From contig JBEKRX010000040.1 in the NCBI GenBank assembly GCA_049518415.1, positions 1-64,000 on the forward strand: a stretch of 64,000 bases of DNA. The letters are read 5' to 3'. Of this stretch, positions 42,440 to 51,013 are shown piece after piece (the stretch's first letter is position 1; each line of letters starts with the position of its first letter). Below the pieces are notes generated by a model. That model was not told the DNA's origin. It ran no database searches and was given only the letters and a program-made list of their open reading frames with translations. The stretch is from CAVQND01 sp049518415. GTDB taxonomy: Bacteria > Verrucomicrobiota > Verrucomicrobiia > Limisphaerales > UBA8199. Made by a program: the position numbers and the translations under genes.

Positions 42440-43273
42440 TCACAGCATCTCCAAGGACCGCGGGCGCGACGGGGGCGGGAAAAGGCGGTCCAGTTCGGAA
42501 AGCTGTGCATTGGTCAGCGGATGGTCCAGCGCGCCAAGGTTTTCTTTCAGCCGCTGGCGGCGGCCGGTCTTGGGAATGACGATAATATCATCCTTGGCGA
42601 GCAGCCAGGCGAGTGCGGCCTGGGCCGGGGTCAGGCCGTGGCGTCGGGAAAAGCTGGTGAGCTTTGAATCTTCGACCAGCCTGGCCTGCGCGAGGGGTGA
42701 GTAGGCCATGACCGGAAGGCGGTGCTGGCGCAACCACGGCAGCAGGTCCCATTCGATGTCCCGGCGGGAGAGATGATACAGGAGTTGATCGGTGGCGATG
42801 GCCTGGCCTCCGGGAAGGGAGGCCGCCTCCTGCATGGCGGCGAGATCGAGGTTGCTCACCCCGTAGTGGCGGATCTTGCCGGCCCGCTGCAATTCCACGA
42901 AGGCCGCCATGGTTTCGGCCAGCGGCACAGCTCCGCGCCAGTGCAGGAGGTAAAGGTCAAGTCGATCCGTCTGGAGCCGGCGCAGGCTGCGCTCGCAGGC
43001 CGCCAGAACCCCTGGGCGGGAGGCATTTGAGGGCAGGACCTTGCTCACCAGGAACGCTTCGTCACGGCGGCCCTTGAGAGCCTCGCCCACCAGTTGCTCG
43101 GCCTGGCCCTGGCCGTACATTTCGGCGGTGTCGATGAGCCTGGCGCCCAAATCCAGCCCCAGCCGAAGTGTGGCCACTTCCTCTTGGCGTGCCCCCGGCG
43201 CATCGCCCATCTGCCAGGTCCCCATCCCGAGGGCCGGCACGTTCTCCCCTGAGGGTAGTCTGACGGTCTTCAT
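42440..43273 (-). CDS. Aldo/keto reductase
   Basis: A 277-residue NADPH-dependent TIM-barrel reductase. ATG 43273 gives MKTVRLPSGENVPALGMGTW, the usual start. The catalytic tetrad is visible: Asp and Tyr in LIDTAEMYGQGQAEQLVG, Lys in FLVSKVLPSNAS and His in LYLLHWRGAVPLAET. The cofactor region is DDIIVIPKTGRRQRLKENLG. Such enzymes reduce small aldehydes and ketones; the substrate is not predictable. It converges with the ABC ATPase gene and diverges from the FtsH-N-like gene. Confidence 0.9.
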   Translation of the reverse strand: MKTVRLPSGENVPALGMGTWQMGDAPGARQEEVATLRLGLDLGARLIDTAEMYGQGQAEQLVGEALKGRRDEAFLVSKVLPSNASRPGVLAACERSLRRLQTDRLDLYLLHWRGAVPLAETMAAFVELQRAGKIRHYGVSNLDLAAMQEAASLPGGQAIATDQLLYHLSRRDIEWDLLPWLRQHRLPVMAYSPLAQARLVEDSKLTSFSRRHGLTPAQAALAWLLAKDDIIVIPKTGRRQRLKENLGALDHPLTNAQLSELDRLFPPPSRPRSLEML

Positions 43274-43464
43274 GGCTGAATTGTCGCTTGTGCCTGCAAA
43301 CTCAGGCACTGGCCTGGTTCAATAATGCTCTAGCGCGGCGGCGCCGCAACCAAAACCAGGGGAAAGGTCCCTGGTCACGGAAACAACCAAAGCCCTCCCG
43401 CCGCCCTGAGAACACTTGCAGCTTACGCGCGAAAATGCTAAAAATGGCCCACGGCAAGGCAGTT

Positions 43465-44094
43465 ATGTCAGACAACTACAGAGTGGAAAGCGGAGGGTCG
43501 GGTCCGAAAAGCAGCGGGGCCTTTCGCTGCTCACGGCGCACCTGGATGGTGTGGCTGGCGGTTCTGTGCGGGATTGTTCTGTTGCTGCTTTTCAAGGAAG
43601 GACTCGAGACCCAGGCCGACCGGATCACACAACACCAACTCGAGGAACTGGTGGACGCGGGCCAGGTCGTTCACGCGACGGTGGCTTACGATGGGCAGAA
43701 CCCCGCGCTGAACAAGGTGGCCGGCACCTACGCCAAGGTCGAAAACGGCGCAAAAAGGGAGGTGCCGTTTCGGACGACGGTGCGACTGACCCCGAGCCTG
43801 GAACAGAAGCTCTTGAGCTTGCCGCAAGTCGAACCGTATCAACCCAACACCTTCCTGCTGAGCGTGGTGTGGAGCGTGCTGCCGATTGTCGTGATCGCGG
43901 CCCTAATCTGGTTCTTCTTCATTCGCCAGATTAGATTGGCGGCGAAAAGCGCCCCGGGCAGCGCCGAAGTGCAGGCCAGGACCCTCGAGCAACAAAGCCG
44001 ATTCGACAAAATCCTGGACAAATGGGAAGAGCAGGCCAGGCGGATGGATGCGGTGCTGGACAAAATGGAGAGGGACGCCAACGGGAGGGGATGA
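43465..44094 (+). CDS. Free-standing FtsH N-terminal (periplasmic) domain protein
   Basis: A 209-residue protein that looks like the first ~200 residues of FtsH without the AAA+ and protease domains. It has a first membrane helix (MVWLAVLCGIVLLLLF), an FtsH_ext-like domain (LVDAGQVVHATVAYDGQN, REVPFRTTVRLTPSLEQKLL, VEPYQPNTFLLSVVWSVLP) and a second helix ending IWFFFIRQIRLAAKSAPGSA. After that, where FtsH proceeds to its ATPase, it ends with a charged helix (about 160-209, QSRFDKILDKWEEQARRMDAVLDKMER) like a coiled coil. It is thus a separate protein, not a broken gene. ATG 43465 is preferred (43435 possible). The stop overlaps the radical-SAM start (ATGA). It may modulate the hexameric FtsH. 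Confidence 0.75.
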   Translation: MSDNYRVESGGSGPKSSGAFRCSRRTWMVWLAVLCGIVLLLLFKEGLETQADRITQHQLEELVDAGQVVHATVAYDGQNPALNKVAGTYAKVENGAKREVPFRTTVRLTPSLEQKLLSLPQVEPYQPNTFLLSVVWSVLPIVVIAALIWFFFIRQIRLAAKSAPGSAEVQARTLEQQSRFDKILDKWEEQARRMDAVLDKMERDANGRG

Positions 44095-45101
44095 GCGGGG
44101 CCGGGAATATGAGAGGACTTGACCTGGCCTGTGGGACCGGCAACGGGCGTTTTGTGCTCCCGCGGCGCGACTTTGTCCCCGCCTACCTCAAGGCCGGCGG
44201 TCAAGGGCAACTGGCCCAAAAAGTTGAGGCCGCCCGGGCACTGCTCCGTGCGTGCAGGGCGTGCCCGCGGGATTGCCAGGTGAACCGCTGGGAAAACGAG
44301 ACCGGTTTCTGCCAGACCGGGCGCCGGGCGCGCGTGTCCAGCGCCTTTGGCCACCTGGGCGAAGAGGCGTGTCTGCGCGGCTGGAATGGTTCAGGGACGA
44401 TCTTCTTTGCCGGCTGCAACCTGGGGTGCGTCTTCTGCCAGAACTTCGACATCAGCCAGCCTGGCGACGGGCGGGAGTTGGAGGCCGGCCAGTTGGCGGC
44501 GGTGATGTTGGGCCTGCAAGCGGCGGGCTGCCATAACCTCAACCTGGTCACGCCGGCGCACGTCGTGCCCCAACTCCTGGAGGCGTTGCCCCTGGCCATC
44601 GCGGGCGGACTGCGCTTGCCGCTGGTCTATAACACCGGCGCTTACGACAGCTTGGAGAGCATCCGGTTGATGGCTGGCCTGGTGGACATCTACATGCCCG
44701 ATTTCAAGCTGTGGGACCCGCCCTGCTGCGCGAAGTATCTGCGGGCCCGCGACTATGCCGAAGCGGCCCGGCGCGCCATCAAAGCCATGCACGAGCAAGT
44801 GGGCGTGTTGCGCGTGGACGAAGACGGCCTGGCAGTGCGCGGCCTGCTCGTGCGGCACCTGGTCATGCCGGGCCGGCTGGAAGATACACGGTCCATTCTC
44901 CATTGGCTGGCAACGGAGCTCTCGCCCGACACCTACCTGAACCTGATGGACCAGTACCACCCGGCGCACAAGGCCCAAACCGAGCCGCAGTTTTCCGAGA
45001 TCAACCGGCGCCTCTCGCGCTCCGAGTTCCAGCAGGCCACTGAGGCCGCCGCGGCCGCCGGGCTGTGGCGGCTGGATGCACGCCGGTCCGCCCGGCCTTG
45101 A
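44091..45101 (+). CDS. Radical SAM protein, PflA-activase-like
   Basis: A 336-residue protein from ATG 44091, overlapping the previous stop by 4 nt. The iron-sulphur motif is FFAGCNLGCVFCQNFDISQ (C-x3-C-x2-C). An N-terminal cysteine cluster, CRACPRDCQVNRWENETGFC, is typical of COG1313-type radical SAM proteins related to pyruvate-formate-lyase activase. Later positions VYNTGAYDSLESIRLM, VDIYMPDFKLWDP and VRHLVMPGRLEDT fit that group. The reaction is unknown. Translational coupling with the FtsH-like domain protein is unexpected, and whether they work together is not known. The first 15 residues are unsure; ATG 44109 is an alternative. Confidence 0.85.
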   Translation: MSGAGNMRGLDLACGTGNGRFVLPRRDFVPAYLKAGGQGQLAQKVEAARALLRACRACPRDCQVNRWENETGFCQTGRRARVSSAFGHLGEEACLRGWNGSGTIFFAGCNLGCVFCQNFDISQPGDGRELEAGQLAAVMLGLQAAGCHNLNLVTPAHVVPQLLEALPLAIAGGLRLPLVYNTGAYDSLESIRLMAGLVDIYMPDFKLWDPPCCAKYLRARDYAEAARRAIKAMHEQVGVLRVDEDGLAVRGLLVRHLVMPGRLEDTRSILHWLATELSPDTYLNLMDQYHPAHKAQTEPQFSEINRRLSRSEFQQATEAAAAAGLWRLDARRSARP

Positions 45102-45102
45102 G

Positions 45103-45420
45103 TCAGTGGTCCGCGCCGCCCCGTATTTTCTCCAGGCGGCGGGCGAGCCAGGCGGCTTCGTCGGCAAAGCCCGCCTGTTGGTGGAACTGGGCCAGGGCTT
45201 CATAATGTTTGGCGACATCGAAGCTGACGCTGAACTGAAGCTTGCGCAGGCAGACCGGGCAAAGGTGCAGCGGGCGCCGGTCGCTCTCCTGCAGGTGATT
45301 GGAGCCGTTCATCACGCAACGGAAGTAGAGGCAATGGGCCAGGCCGAACATGTGGCCGGTCTCGTGGGTGAGCACTTTCAGGCTCCGGCGCCAAAACGGT
45401 TTGTTGATCATCTCAAGCAA
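45103..45420 (-). pseudogene. Archaemetzincin-family zinc protease, C-terminal fragment
   Basis: A 105-codon frame holding the zinc site of archaemetzincin: VLTHETGHMFGLAHCLYFRC (H-E-x2-H-x2-G-x2-H plus C) then VMNGSNHLQESD and LCPVCLRKL (second cysteine pair). Complete family members are roughly twice as long, with an N-terminal half before RSLKVLTHE. Here, only about 45 bases upstream of the first ATG, there is a 20-bp palindrome (45466-45485) and then unrelated coding sequence, so the N-terminal half has been lost. The zinc site is intact, so a short product might still bind metal. I treat it as a truncated gene. Confidence 0.65.
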
Positions 45421-45465
45421 CCTCTCAGCGCCCTGGCCGCGGCGCGGCCGCGCTCAGCTTTCTCA

Positions 45466-45485
45466 TTCCAATTCGCGTTGGAATC
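45466..45485. repeat. 20-bp palindromic remnant of the MITE-like element
   Basis: ATTCCAATTCGCGTTGGAAT joins the left tip (ATTCCAATTCGCGTT) and right tip (TTGGAAT) of the 163-bp element at 36161-36323, with everything between removed. It lies at the break of the archaemetzincin gene. Confidence 0.6.
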
Positions 45486-45729
45486 ACCACTGCCGTCCCA
45501 AATACCAGGCATCCGACTCGAGGTCGTGTTTGAGCAGATATTCGCGCTCGTCCAGGCCTCGCACTTTGAAATAATCCGCGCGGGGCCACTCGGGTTTGCT
45601 CTCGACCTGGTGCCAACGGTCGAGGACTTCGCCCACTTCGATGGGCTGTTCTTGCCAAAGGAAACGGCGCGGCGTTTCGTCGGCCTTCAGGCCGGCATAG
45701 CATTCGACTTTGATGGGAATGAGCCTCAT
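45484..45729 (-). CDS. Small hypothetical protein, DUF6504-like
   Basis: An 81-residue protein (PIKVECYAGLKADETPRRFL ... EVGEVLDRWHQVES ... RADYFKVRGLDEREYLLKHD ... DAWYLGRQW). The order 'P..F.w....i.V.evldrW ... YfkVr......y.l.hd...d.W.L.r' resembles DUF6504-type small proteins, whose role is unknown. Its stop codon touches the 20-bp palindrome. It may once have been the gene upstream of the full-length archaemetzincin. Confidence 0.55.
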   Translation of the reverse strand: MRLIPIKVECYAGLKADETPRRFLWQEQPIEVGEVLDRWHQVESKPEWPRADYFKVRGLDEREYLLKHDLESDAWYLGRQW

Positions 45730-45893
45730 AGTCGCTGCGCTGAACTGCCGTTGCGCTTAGGCCAAGGGGGCCTGGTTGCCATACCCAGCACACGGTGGCG
45801 CGGGGTGGACAGGCGTGTCAAGCTGCAAGCCGACCTCGCGCGCGGAGGCGACAGCGGAGGAGAGCAAGCGCCGGGAGGAACGTGTGTGAAGTC

Positions 45894-46649
45894 CTATTTC
45901 GCAGGCGAAAAGTCCGTGGGAACCATGAGGACCGATTGCACGCCGTCCTTGGCCGTCAGGGGGCCAGCGACCTCGGAATCGGCTTTGGCTTTGATCCATT
46001 CGGGGTCGGCGCGGAAGGCCTTCCAGGAGGCCTCGCCGGCCTCAAGGCTCTGGTGGACCAAAAGGTAAATCAGGGTCTCGCCGGCCCCGTCCTTCTTTTC
46101 TGTGGGCACCCAGTAGCCGAACTGGGCCATGCCATGCCTGGTAAACAGGGCCGTCGTATGCTCGCGGAAACGGGCCAGGAGCGCGTCGAGTTTGCCGGGG
46201 GCGGCGCGATAAGTGCGCAATTCAAAGAGGCGCGGCGGGTTGGACGGCTCCGGTCTCACGGCGGGTGAAAAATCGGTTGCCGTCAGGAAGACCGATTCCA
46301 CAGTGCGCACCAGCTTGCCGTTGCGTTCGGAGTCTTTGAGGATCGCCTGCCAAGCCCGGTCGGCCATGAATTGCTTCCAGGACCGCTCGCGCGCTTCCCG
46401 GCTGGGATAGGCCAGCAGGTAAATCAGTTTGTGGTCGGAATTGGTCAACGGCGCCCAGTAGCCGATATTGACTATGCCATGCTTCTGGAAGAGGGCGGTG
46501 GTGTGATTGCGGAAACGCGCCAGCAGAGCCTCGAATTTGCCCGGGGCGGCGTAGTAAGTGCGCATTTCGAAGCAGCGGGTTTCCTGCTGGGCGGCAACGC
46601 CACTGGCGAGCGCGAGCGCGGACGCGATGAGTAGGATGAAGCGTCTCAT
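45894..46649 (-). CDS. Exported NIPSNAP-family protein with two tandem domains
   Basis: A 251-residue protein with a signal peptide (FILLIASALALASGVAAQ). Two similar halves follow: residues about 25-130 (CFEMRTYYAAPGKFEALLAR ... GIVNIGYWAPL) and 140-250 (LFELRTYRAAPGKLDALLAR ... GMAQFGYWVPT). Each ends in a 'vesvfL..TDFSP' strand. NIPSNAP domains are small ferredoxin-like dimeric folds. The bacterial exported forms have no proven function and are abundant in Planctomycetes and Verrucomicrobia. The internal duplication is clear. It is transcribed alone. Confidence 0.87.
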   Translation of the reverse strand: MRRFILLIASALALASGVAAQQETRCFEMRTYYAAPGKFEALLARFRNHTTALFQKHGIVNIGYWAPLTNSDHKLIYLLAYPSREARERSWKQFMADRAWQAILKDSERNGKLVRTVESVFLTATDFSPAVRPEPSNPPRLFELRTYRAAPGKLDALLARFREHTTALFTRHGMAQFGYWVPTEKKDGAGETLIYLLVHQSLEAGEASWKAFRADPEWIKAKADSEVAGPLTAKDGVQSVLMVPTDFSPAK

Positions 46650-46811
46650 ATAACAATTGGTCTGTGATCGGGCTTATGCAAACGGGAAAGGCCGGCTTTG
46701 TCAAAGGAAAAATGAGGTCGGCCGGATCCTCGGCGCACGAGTTGACTTGAACGCAGGCTTGAACGAACTGGTGAAATCGCTCACTCTTTACGCCAGATGC
46801 CATGAAAACGC

Positions 46812-49073
46812 ATGAGCAGATCGATGATCATGAAGACCATAAAACAGCCGGGCCTGGTCTGGGGAAGTTCCGGTGCGCTCCGATTCCCCGAAGGGCAGGG
46901 GAGCCTGCTCCCGCTCCCTGAACCGGGAGGCAGCGGGGCAGGCGTCCCGCCTGCCACGCGGGCGTCTGGCCCTCGAAACCAAGGCGGGCGAGACGCCCGC
47001 CCCACTGCCGCCGCCGCCCTGCTGTCGTTGCTGGCCATGGCCAATCTGGCGGCCTCTGCGCCCGAGCCTGCCGTGGCTCAACTCCAATCCGAGGTGCGCC
47101 CGAAAGGCTGGATTGCCTTTGGGGCGCGCTCGCGGGCGGGTGATTGGGACCTGCAGGTCTGCCGGCCCGACGGGTCGGCCTTGAGGGCGCTGACGAGCAC
47201 GCCGGAGTTCAATGAGTTTTCGCCGCAATTCTCGCGCGATGGCCGCAAATTGCTCTACCGCCGGGTCCCGCGCGCCGAGGTCATCGATAACAACCGCCAC
47301 GGCGAGCAAGGCGAACTGGTGCTGGCCAACGCCGATGGCAGTTCGCCGGTGGTGCTGGGCAAGGCCGGCGAAATCCCCTGGGCGAGCTTCAATCCCGAGG
47401 GGAATCAGCTCGCCAGCCTCTCGATTACAGGCGTGTCCTTTATCGAGCTTGCCAGCCGGCAGGTCATTCGCACGCTGCCGCGCCAGGGGTTTTTCCAGCA
47501 GATGACCTGGTCGCCGGATGGAAAATGGCTGGTCGGCGTGGCCAATTCATTCGGCGCCAGTTGGAGCATCGCGCGGATGGACGTGGCCAGTGGGGAGGCC
47601 ACGGCCATCAACCGGGTGGATTGCTGCACGCCCGATTGGTTTCCGGACTCGCGCGAGGTGATTTTCTCGTGGCGTCCCCCAGGGCAAAAGGGCAACAACG
47701 GCTACGGCTGGACCCAACTGTGGCGCGCCGCCGCCGACGGCAGCTCGCGCCAACTGGTCTATGGCGAAGATGGCCGCCACGTCTATGGCGGCAATGTCTC
47801 ACCGGATGGCCAGTATGTCCTGTTCACGGGCAACGTGGAGGAAAATGGCGACCCGGGCCACGCGGGCGGGCCGATGGCCCTCATGCGGCTCCGCGACGGC
47901 CCGATTCTCGGCGGCCAAAGCACCGAACTGCGCGCGCTGCATCCAGAGGCGAAGGATGGACCGGTGCTCACGCTGCCGGCAGGGTGGGAGCCGTGCTGGA
48001 CTTCCAGTGAGGTGGTGAGGACGGCGGACGGCGCGGCGGCCTTGGCCGGGACCGGGCTTGGTGAGACGCCGGCCGCCTTGGGCGCGCGCGCCCAAGCGGG
48101 TCCGGCGGAGGGCCCCGGCACCAACGCCGCGGCGCAGCTTGCCCGCGAACTCCACGACCAAGGCTGGCTGGTGTTCAGCGCCTGGACTGAGGCTGAGGAT
48201 TTGGACCTGTTCCTGGCTCGTCCGGATGGTTCGGGCCGCCGCCGGATTACGAACACGCGCGAGTTCAACGAAGCCGGCGCGCGTTTCTCGCCGGACGGCA
48301 CGCGCTTGCTCTACTATCGCCTGCCGAGGTCCGCAGCGGTGGACAACAACAGCTACGGGACCTTTGATTTGGTCATTGCGCAGGCCGACGGAACCAAGCC
48401 GGAGGTTTACGGCCAGGCCTTCCCCTGGGCCTCGTGGGGGCCGGACGGGCGGCAAATCGCCTGCCTGGCGCCCAAAGGCATCCAGGTCGTTGACCTGGCG
48501 GCGCGGAAAATGGTCCGGGAGTTTCCGCGCCAGGGCATTGTCGAGCAACTGGTGTGGTCGCCCGACGGCAAGTGGTTTGTCGGCACGGCCAATGGTCTGG
48601 GGCCGTTCTGGAACATTGGTGTGCTGGAGGCGGCCAATGGGCAACTGCGGGCACTGAGCGAGACGGAGCGCTACAATTGCACGCCGGATTGGTGTCCGGA
48701 TTCGCGGCACGTGGTCTATGCGCGGGGCATTATCCCGGAAAAGGGCGGGCAGGCCGAGTTGTGGGTGGCCAGCGTGGATGCGAAAGCGCGGCGCCCAATT
48801 TACGCCGAGGCCGGGCGTAACATCTATGGCGCCTGCGCGTCGCCGGATGGCAAGTATGTAGTGTTTACCCGCAGCGTCGAGGACTTGGGCAAGGTCAGCG
48901 GGACCGCCATGGCGATCATTCGCTGGCCGGCCCCGGCAAGTTCAGCCCCGAGCACCGGGCCGGCGGCGGACCAGCCCGCGCGGGTCGATCTGGGTCCGGG
49001 GTGGGAACCGCACTGGACACGCGCCGAGGTCATTTCCAGCCCTAATCATGCAGCCGAACCAAGCGCCCATTAA
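46812..49073 (+). CDS. TolB-like beta-propeller protein with two tandem copies
   Basis: A 753-codon frame; the real start may be ATG 46830 (MKTIKQPG). The body consists of two homologous PD40/TolB-like propellers. The first is about residues 95-400 (WIAFGARSRAGDWDLQVCRP, LLYRRVPRAEVIDNN, RQGFFQQMTWSPDGKWLVG) and the second about 450-740 (WLVFSAWTEAEDLDLFLARP, LLYYRLPRSAAVDNN, RQGIVEQLVWSPDGKWFVG). The N-terminus is odd: between the start and the hydrophobic AALLSLLAMANLAASAPE lies repeat-derived sequence (GGSGAGVPPATRASGPRNQG), as if a repeat had entered the signal peptide. It is followed, with 26 nt overlap, by a lipoprotein gene and then MBOAT/AlgJ genes, pointing to an envelope role. Confidence 0.75.
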   Translation: MSRSMIMKTIKQPGLVWGSSGALRFPEGQGSLLPLPEPGGSGAGVPPATRASGPRNQGGRDARPTAAAALLSLLAMANLAASAPEPAVAQLQSEVRPKGWIAFGARSRAGDWDLQVCRPDGSALRALTSTPEFNEFSPQFSRDGRKLLYRRVPRAEVIDNNRHGEQGELVLANADGSSPVVLGKAGEIPWASFNPEGNQLASLSITGVSFIELASRQVIRTLPRQGFFQQMTWSPDGKWLVGVANSFGASWSIARMDVASGEATAINRVDCCTPDWFPDSREVIFSWRPPGQKGNNGYGWTQLWRAAADGSSRQLVYGEDGRHVYGGNVSPDGQYVLFTGNVEENGDPGHAGGPMALMRLRDGPILGGQSTELRALHPEAKDGPVLTLPAGWEPCWTSSEVVRTADGAAALAGTGLGETPAALGARAQAGPAEGPGTNAAAQLARELHDQGWLVFSAWTEAEDLDLFLARPDGSGRRRITNTREFNEAGARFSPDGTRLLYYRLPRSAAVDNNSYGTFDLVIAQADGTKPEVYGQAFPWASWGPDGRQIACLAPKGIQVVDLAARKMVREFPRQGIVEQLVWSPDGKWFVGTANGLGPFWNIGVLEAANGQLRALSETERYNCTPDWCPDSRHVVYARGIIPEKGGQAELWVASVDAKARRPIYAEAGRNIYGACASPDGKYVVFTRSVEDLGKVSGTAMAIIRWPAPASSAPSTGPAADQPARVDLGPGWEPHWTRAEVISSPNHAAEPSAH
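46917..47010. repeat. Hairpin repeat inside the 5' end of the TolB-like gene
   Basis: CGGGAGGCAGCGGGGCAGGCG, then TCC and CGCCTGCC, repeats the inner hairpin of the element at 16491-16525. It continues into GGGCGTCTGG and AGACGCCCGCCCCACTGCCG, which again pair with the beginning. It is translated as a Gly/Ala/Pro/Arg-rich stretch. Confidence 0.55.
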
Positions 49074-49596
49074 TCGCAGAAACTCAGCGCGGAGCAAGCG
49101 AACGGGAGGGGGCGGACCAGGCGTGTGCGCGCCTGGGGTTGCCTGGCTGCTGCTGGCCTTGGTGGCGGTGTCCTGTGGTCCCAAGGCGGGTCCGGCCACG
49201 CCCAGCGCCAGCGATCCGCATCTGAGCACGAATGGCACGATTGAAGTCAGCGCCCGGCTGGCCGAGATTCCCGAGGGCGCCATTTTCAAACGCGACCTTT
49301 ATGATTACGCGACGGTCCTGAAATACCGGGTTCTGAGGGTATATCGGGGCCAGGTGCAGGGGGACACGATTTATGTGGGGCACTACAATCCGTGGAAGGC
49401 GCGGAGCGAAGCGGCCGACGCGCGGGTAAAGAACATTGGCGGCAAGCTGAGGAAGTTCCAGGCCGGCCAGGTGCATCATCTGGCGCTGGCAGTGCCCATC
49501 GAAGACTGTTTCATGGGGGGCATCGTGAACAAGTACTTCGGCCAGGCCACGGGGCCGATCTACTGGGCGGTGTGGACGGAACTGCAGCGCGAGTGA
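49048..49596 (+). CDS. Hypothetical lipoprotein
   Basis: A 182-residue protein overlapping the previous gene by 26 nt. A basic N-terminus is followed by a lipoprotein signal, VAWLLLALVAVSCGPKAG, with Cys of the lipobox (AVSC) at about residue 43. The mature part (TIEVSARLAEIPEGAIFKRD, VLKYRVLRVYRGQVQGDTIY, VHHLALAVPIEDCFMGG) looks like a small beta barrel or sandwich of unknown family. It ends 3 nt before the MBOAT gene. The context suggests a partner in cell-surface polymer acetylation. The first 25 residues may not be translated. Confidence 0.7.
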   Translation: MQPNQAPINRRNSARSKRTGGGGPGVCAPGVAWLLLALVAVSCGPKAGPATPSASDPHLSTNGTIEVSARLAEIPEGAIFKRDLYDYATVLKYRVLRVYRGQVQGDTIYVGHYNPWKARSEAADARVKNIGGKLRKFQAGQVHHLALAVPIEDCFMGGIVNKYFGQATGPIYWAVWTELQRE

Positions 49597-49599
49597 CCC

Positions 49600-51006
49600 A
49601 TGGTCTTCACGACCCATATTTTCGTCTTCTATTTCCTGCCGCTCTTTCTGCTGGTTTACTTCAGCCTGCCTTTCCGGTGGCGGAACCTGTGGATCACGGC
49701 CGCCAGTTATTTCTTCTACGGGTGGTGGCAACCGTGGTTCGTTGGCCTGATGCTGTTCACGACCGTGATGGATTTCATCTGGGGCAAGGTGATCACGCGC
49801 CCTGGCGCCACCCGGACGCAACGGAAGCTGGCCGTCGCGGCGTGCGTCGTGACCAACCTGGGCTTTCTGGGCATTTTCAAATATTACATGTTTGCCGCCG
49901 AGACGCTGAACCAGTTGCTGGGGGCCGTTGGGGCCGGCCAGTTTCGGGTGTTGCGAGTGGTCCTGCCGATTGGCATCTCGTTCTATACCTTTCACTCGCT
50001 GACTTACATCATCGACCTTTACCGCGGCCACGCGCGGCCGGCGAAATCGTTCACCGACTATTCGGCCTTCATCGCCCTGTTTCCGGACTTGGTGGCGGGG
50101 CCCATCATCCGCTACAAGACCCTGGCCGCGCAACTGGCTCTCCGGGAGCATACGATCAAGCGCTTTGCTTCCGGCATCTGCATCTTCATCCTGGGCTTTG
50201 CCAAGAAAATCCTGCTGGCCAACCCTGCCGGGGGCGTGGCCGATGCCGTTTTCAACGCCGCCGACCCGCTGGCCCTGGATGCCTGGGTGGGAGTGCTGGC
50301 CTATGCCTTCCAGATCTATTTTGATTTCTGCGGCTACTCGGATATGGCGGTGGGCCTGGGGCGGATGCTGGGCTTTGAGTTTCTGAAGAATTTTGACGCA
50401 CCCTACCGCGCCGAGAGCATCACGGACGTGTGGCGGCGTTGGCACATTTCGCTCTCGAGTGTGCTGCGGGATTATCTTTATTACCCGCTCGGCGGCAATC
50501 GTAAAGGGCCGAACCGGACTTACCTTAATCTGGCCGTCGTCATGCTGCTGGGCGGGCTGTGGCATGGCGCCAAATGGAACTTCGTGGTTTGGGGGGCCTA
50601 TCATGGCTCGCTGCTGGCCTACGAGCGCTGGCGGGGCAAACAAAGCCTCTATCAATCGCTGCCGCAGCCGTTGCGAATCGGCGTCACGTTTGTGCTGCTG
50701 CTCTTCTCCTGGGTCTTGTTCCGGGCCGACAATTTGACGGTCGCCCTGCACTACTACGCCGCCTTGTTCGGGCTGAGTTCAGCCTCGCACACCGCGCCTT
50801 TGCTGGCGGCGAGCGTCTATACGCCGTATCGAGTCGCCGTCCTGGCCGTGTGCAGCTTGCTGGTGTTCCAACCGCTGCAGGCGCACGACTGGGCGCAACG
50901 CCCGCAGACCTGGGGCCGGGTGACCGTGCTGGCCCCCCTGTTTGCGGTCTGCCTCATGGTCATGTTCGGGCAGTCGTTCAACCCCTTCCTGTACTTCCAG
51001 TTCTGA
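49600..51006 (+). CDS. MBOAT-family O-acyltransferase, AlgI-like
   Basis: A 468-residue polytopic membrane protein. It begins with FVFYFLPLFLLVYFSLPFRW and has about ten hydrophobic segments. The MBOAT signature includes VVLPIGISFYTFHSLTYIID, FPDLVAGPIIRY, IYFDFCGYSDMAVGLGRMLG, ITDVWRRWHISLSSVLRDYL and the catalytic His region LLGGLWHGAKWNFVVWGAYH. AlgI/PatA-type members bring acetyl groups across the inner membrane to O-acetylate alginate, cellulose or peptidoglycan. It is 3 nt after the lipoprotein gene and 7 nt before an AlgJ-like gene, the usual pair. The polymer acetylated is unknown. Confidence 0.92.
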   Translation: MVFTTHIFVFYFLPLFLLVYFSLPFRWRNLWITAASYFFYGWWQPWFVGLMLFTTVMDFIWGKVITRPGATRTQRKLAVAACVVTNLGFLGIFKYYMFAAETLNQLLGAVGAGQFRVLRVVLPIGISFYTFHSLTYIIDLYRGHARPAKSFTDYSAFIALFPDLVAGPIIRYKTLAAQLALREHTIKRFASGICIFILGFAKKILLANPAGGVADAVFNAADPLALDAWVGVLAYAFQIYFDFCGYSDMAVGLGRMLGFEFLKNFDAPYRAESITDVWRRWHISLSSVLRDYLYYPLGGNRKGPNRTYLNLAVVMLLGGLWHGAKWNFVVWGAYHGSLLAYERWRGKQSLYQSLPQPLRIGVTFVLLLFSWVLFRADNLTVALHYYAALFGLSSASHTAPLLAASVYTPYRVAVLAVCSLLVFQPLQAHDWAQRPQTWGRVTVLAPLFAVCLMVMFGQSFNPFLYFQF

Positions 51007-51013
51007 AAGGTTT

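Noticed and set aside
49084..50751. 555-codon minus-strand frame
   Set aside because: Opposite the clear MBOAT gene; rich in His, Gln, Arg and Pro as expected of a shadow.
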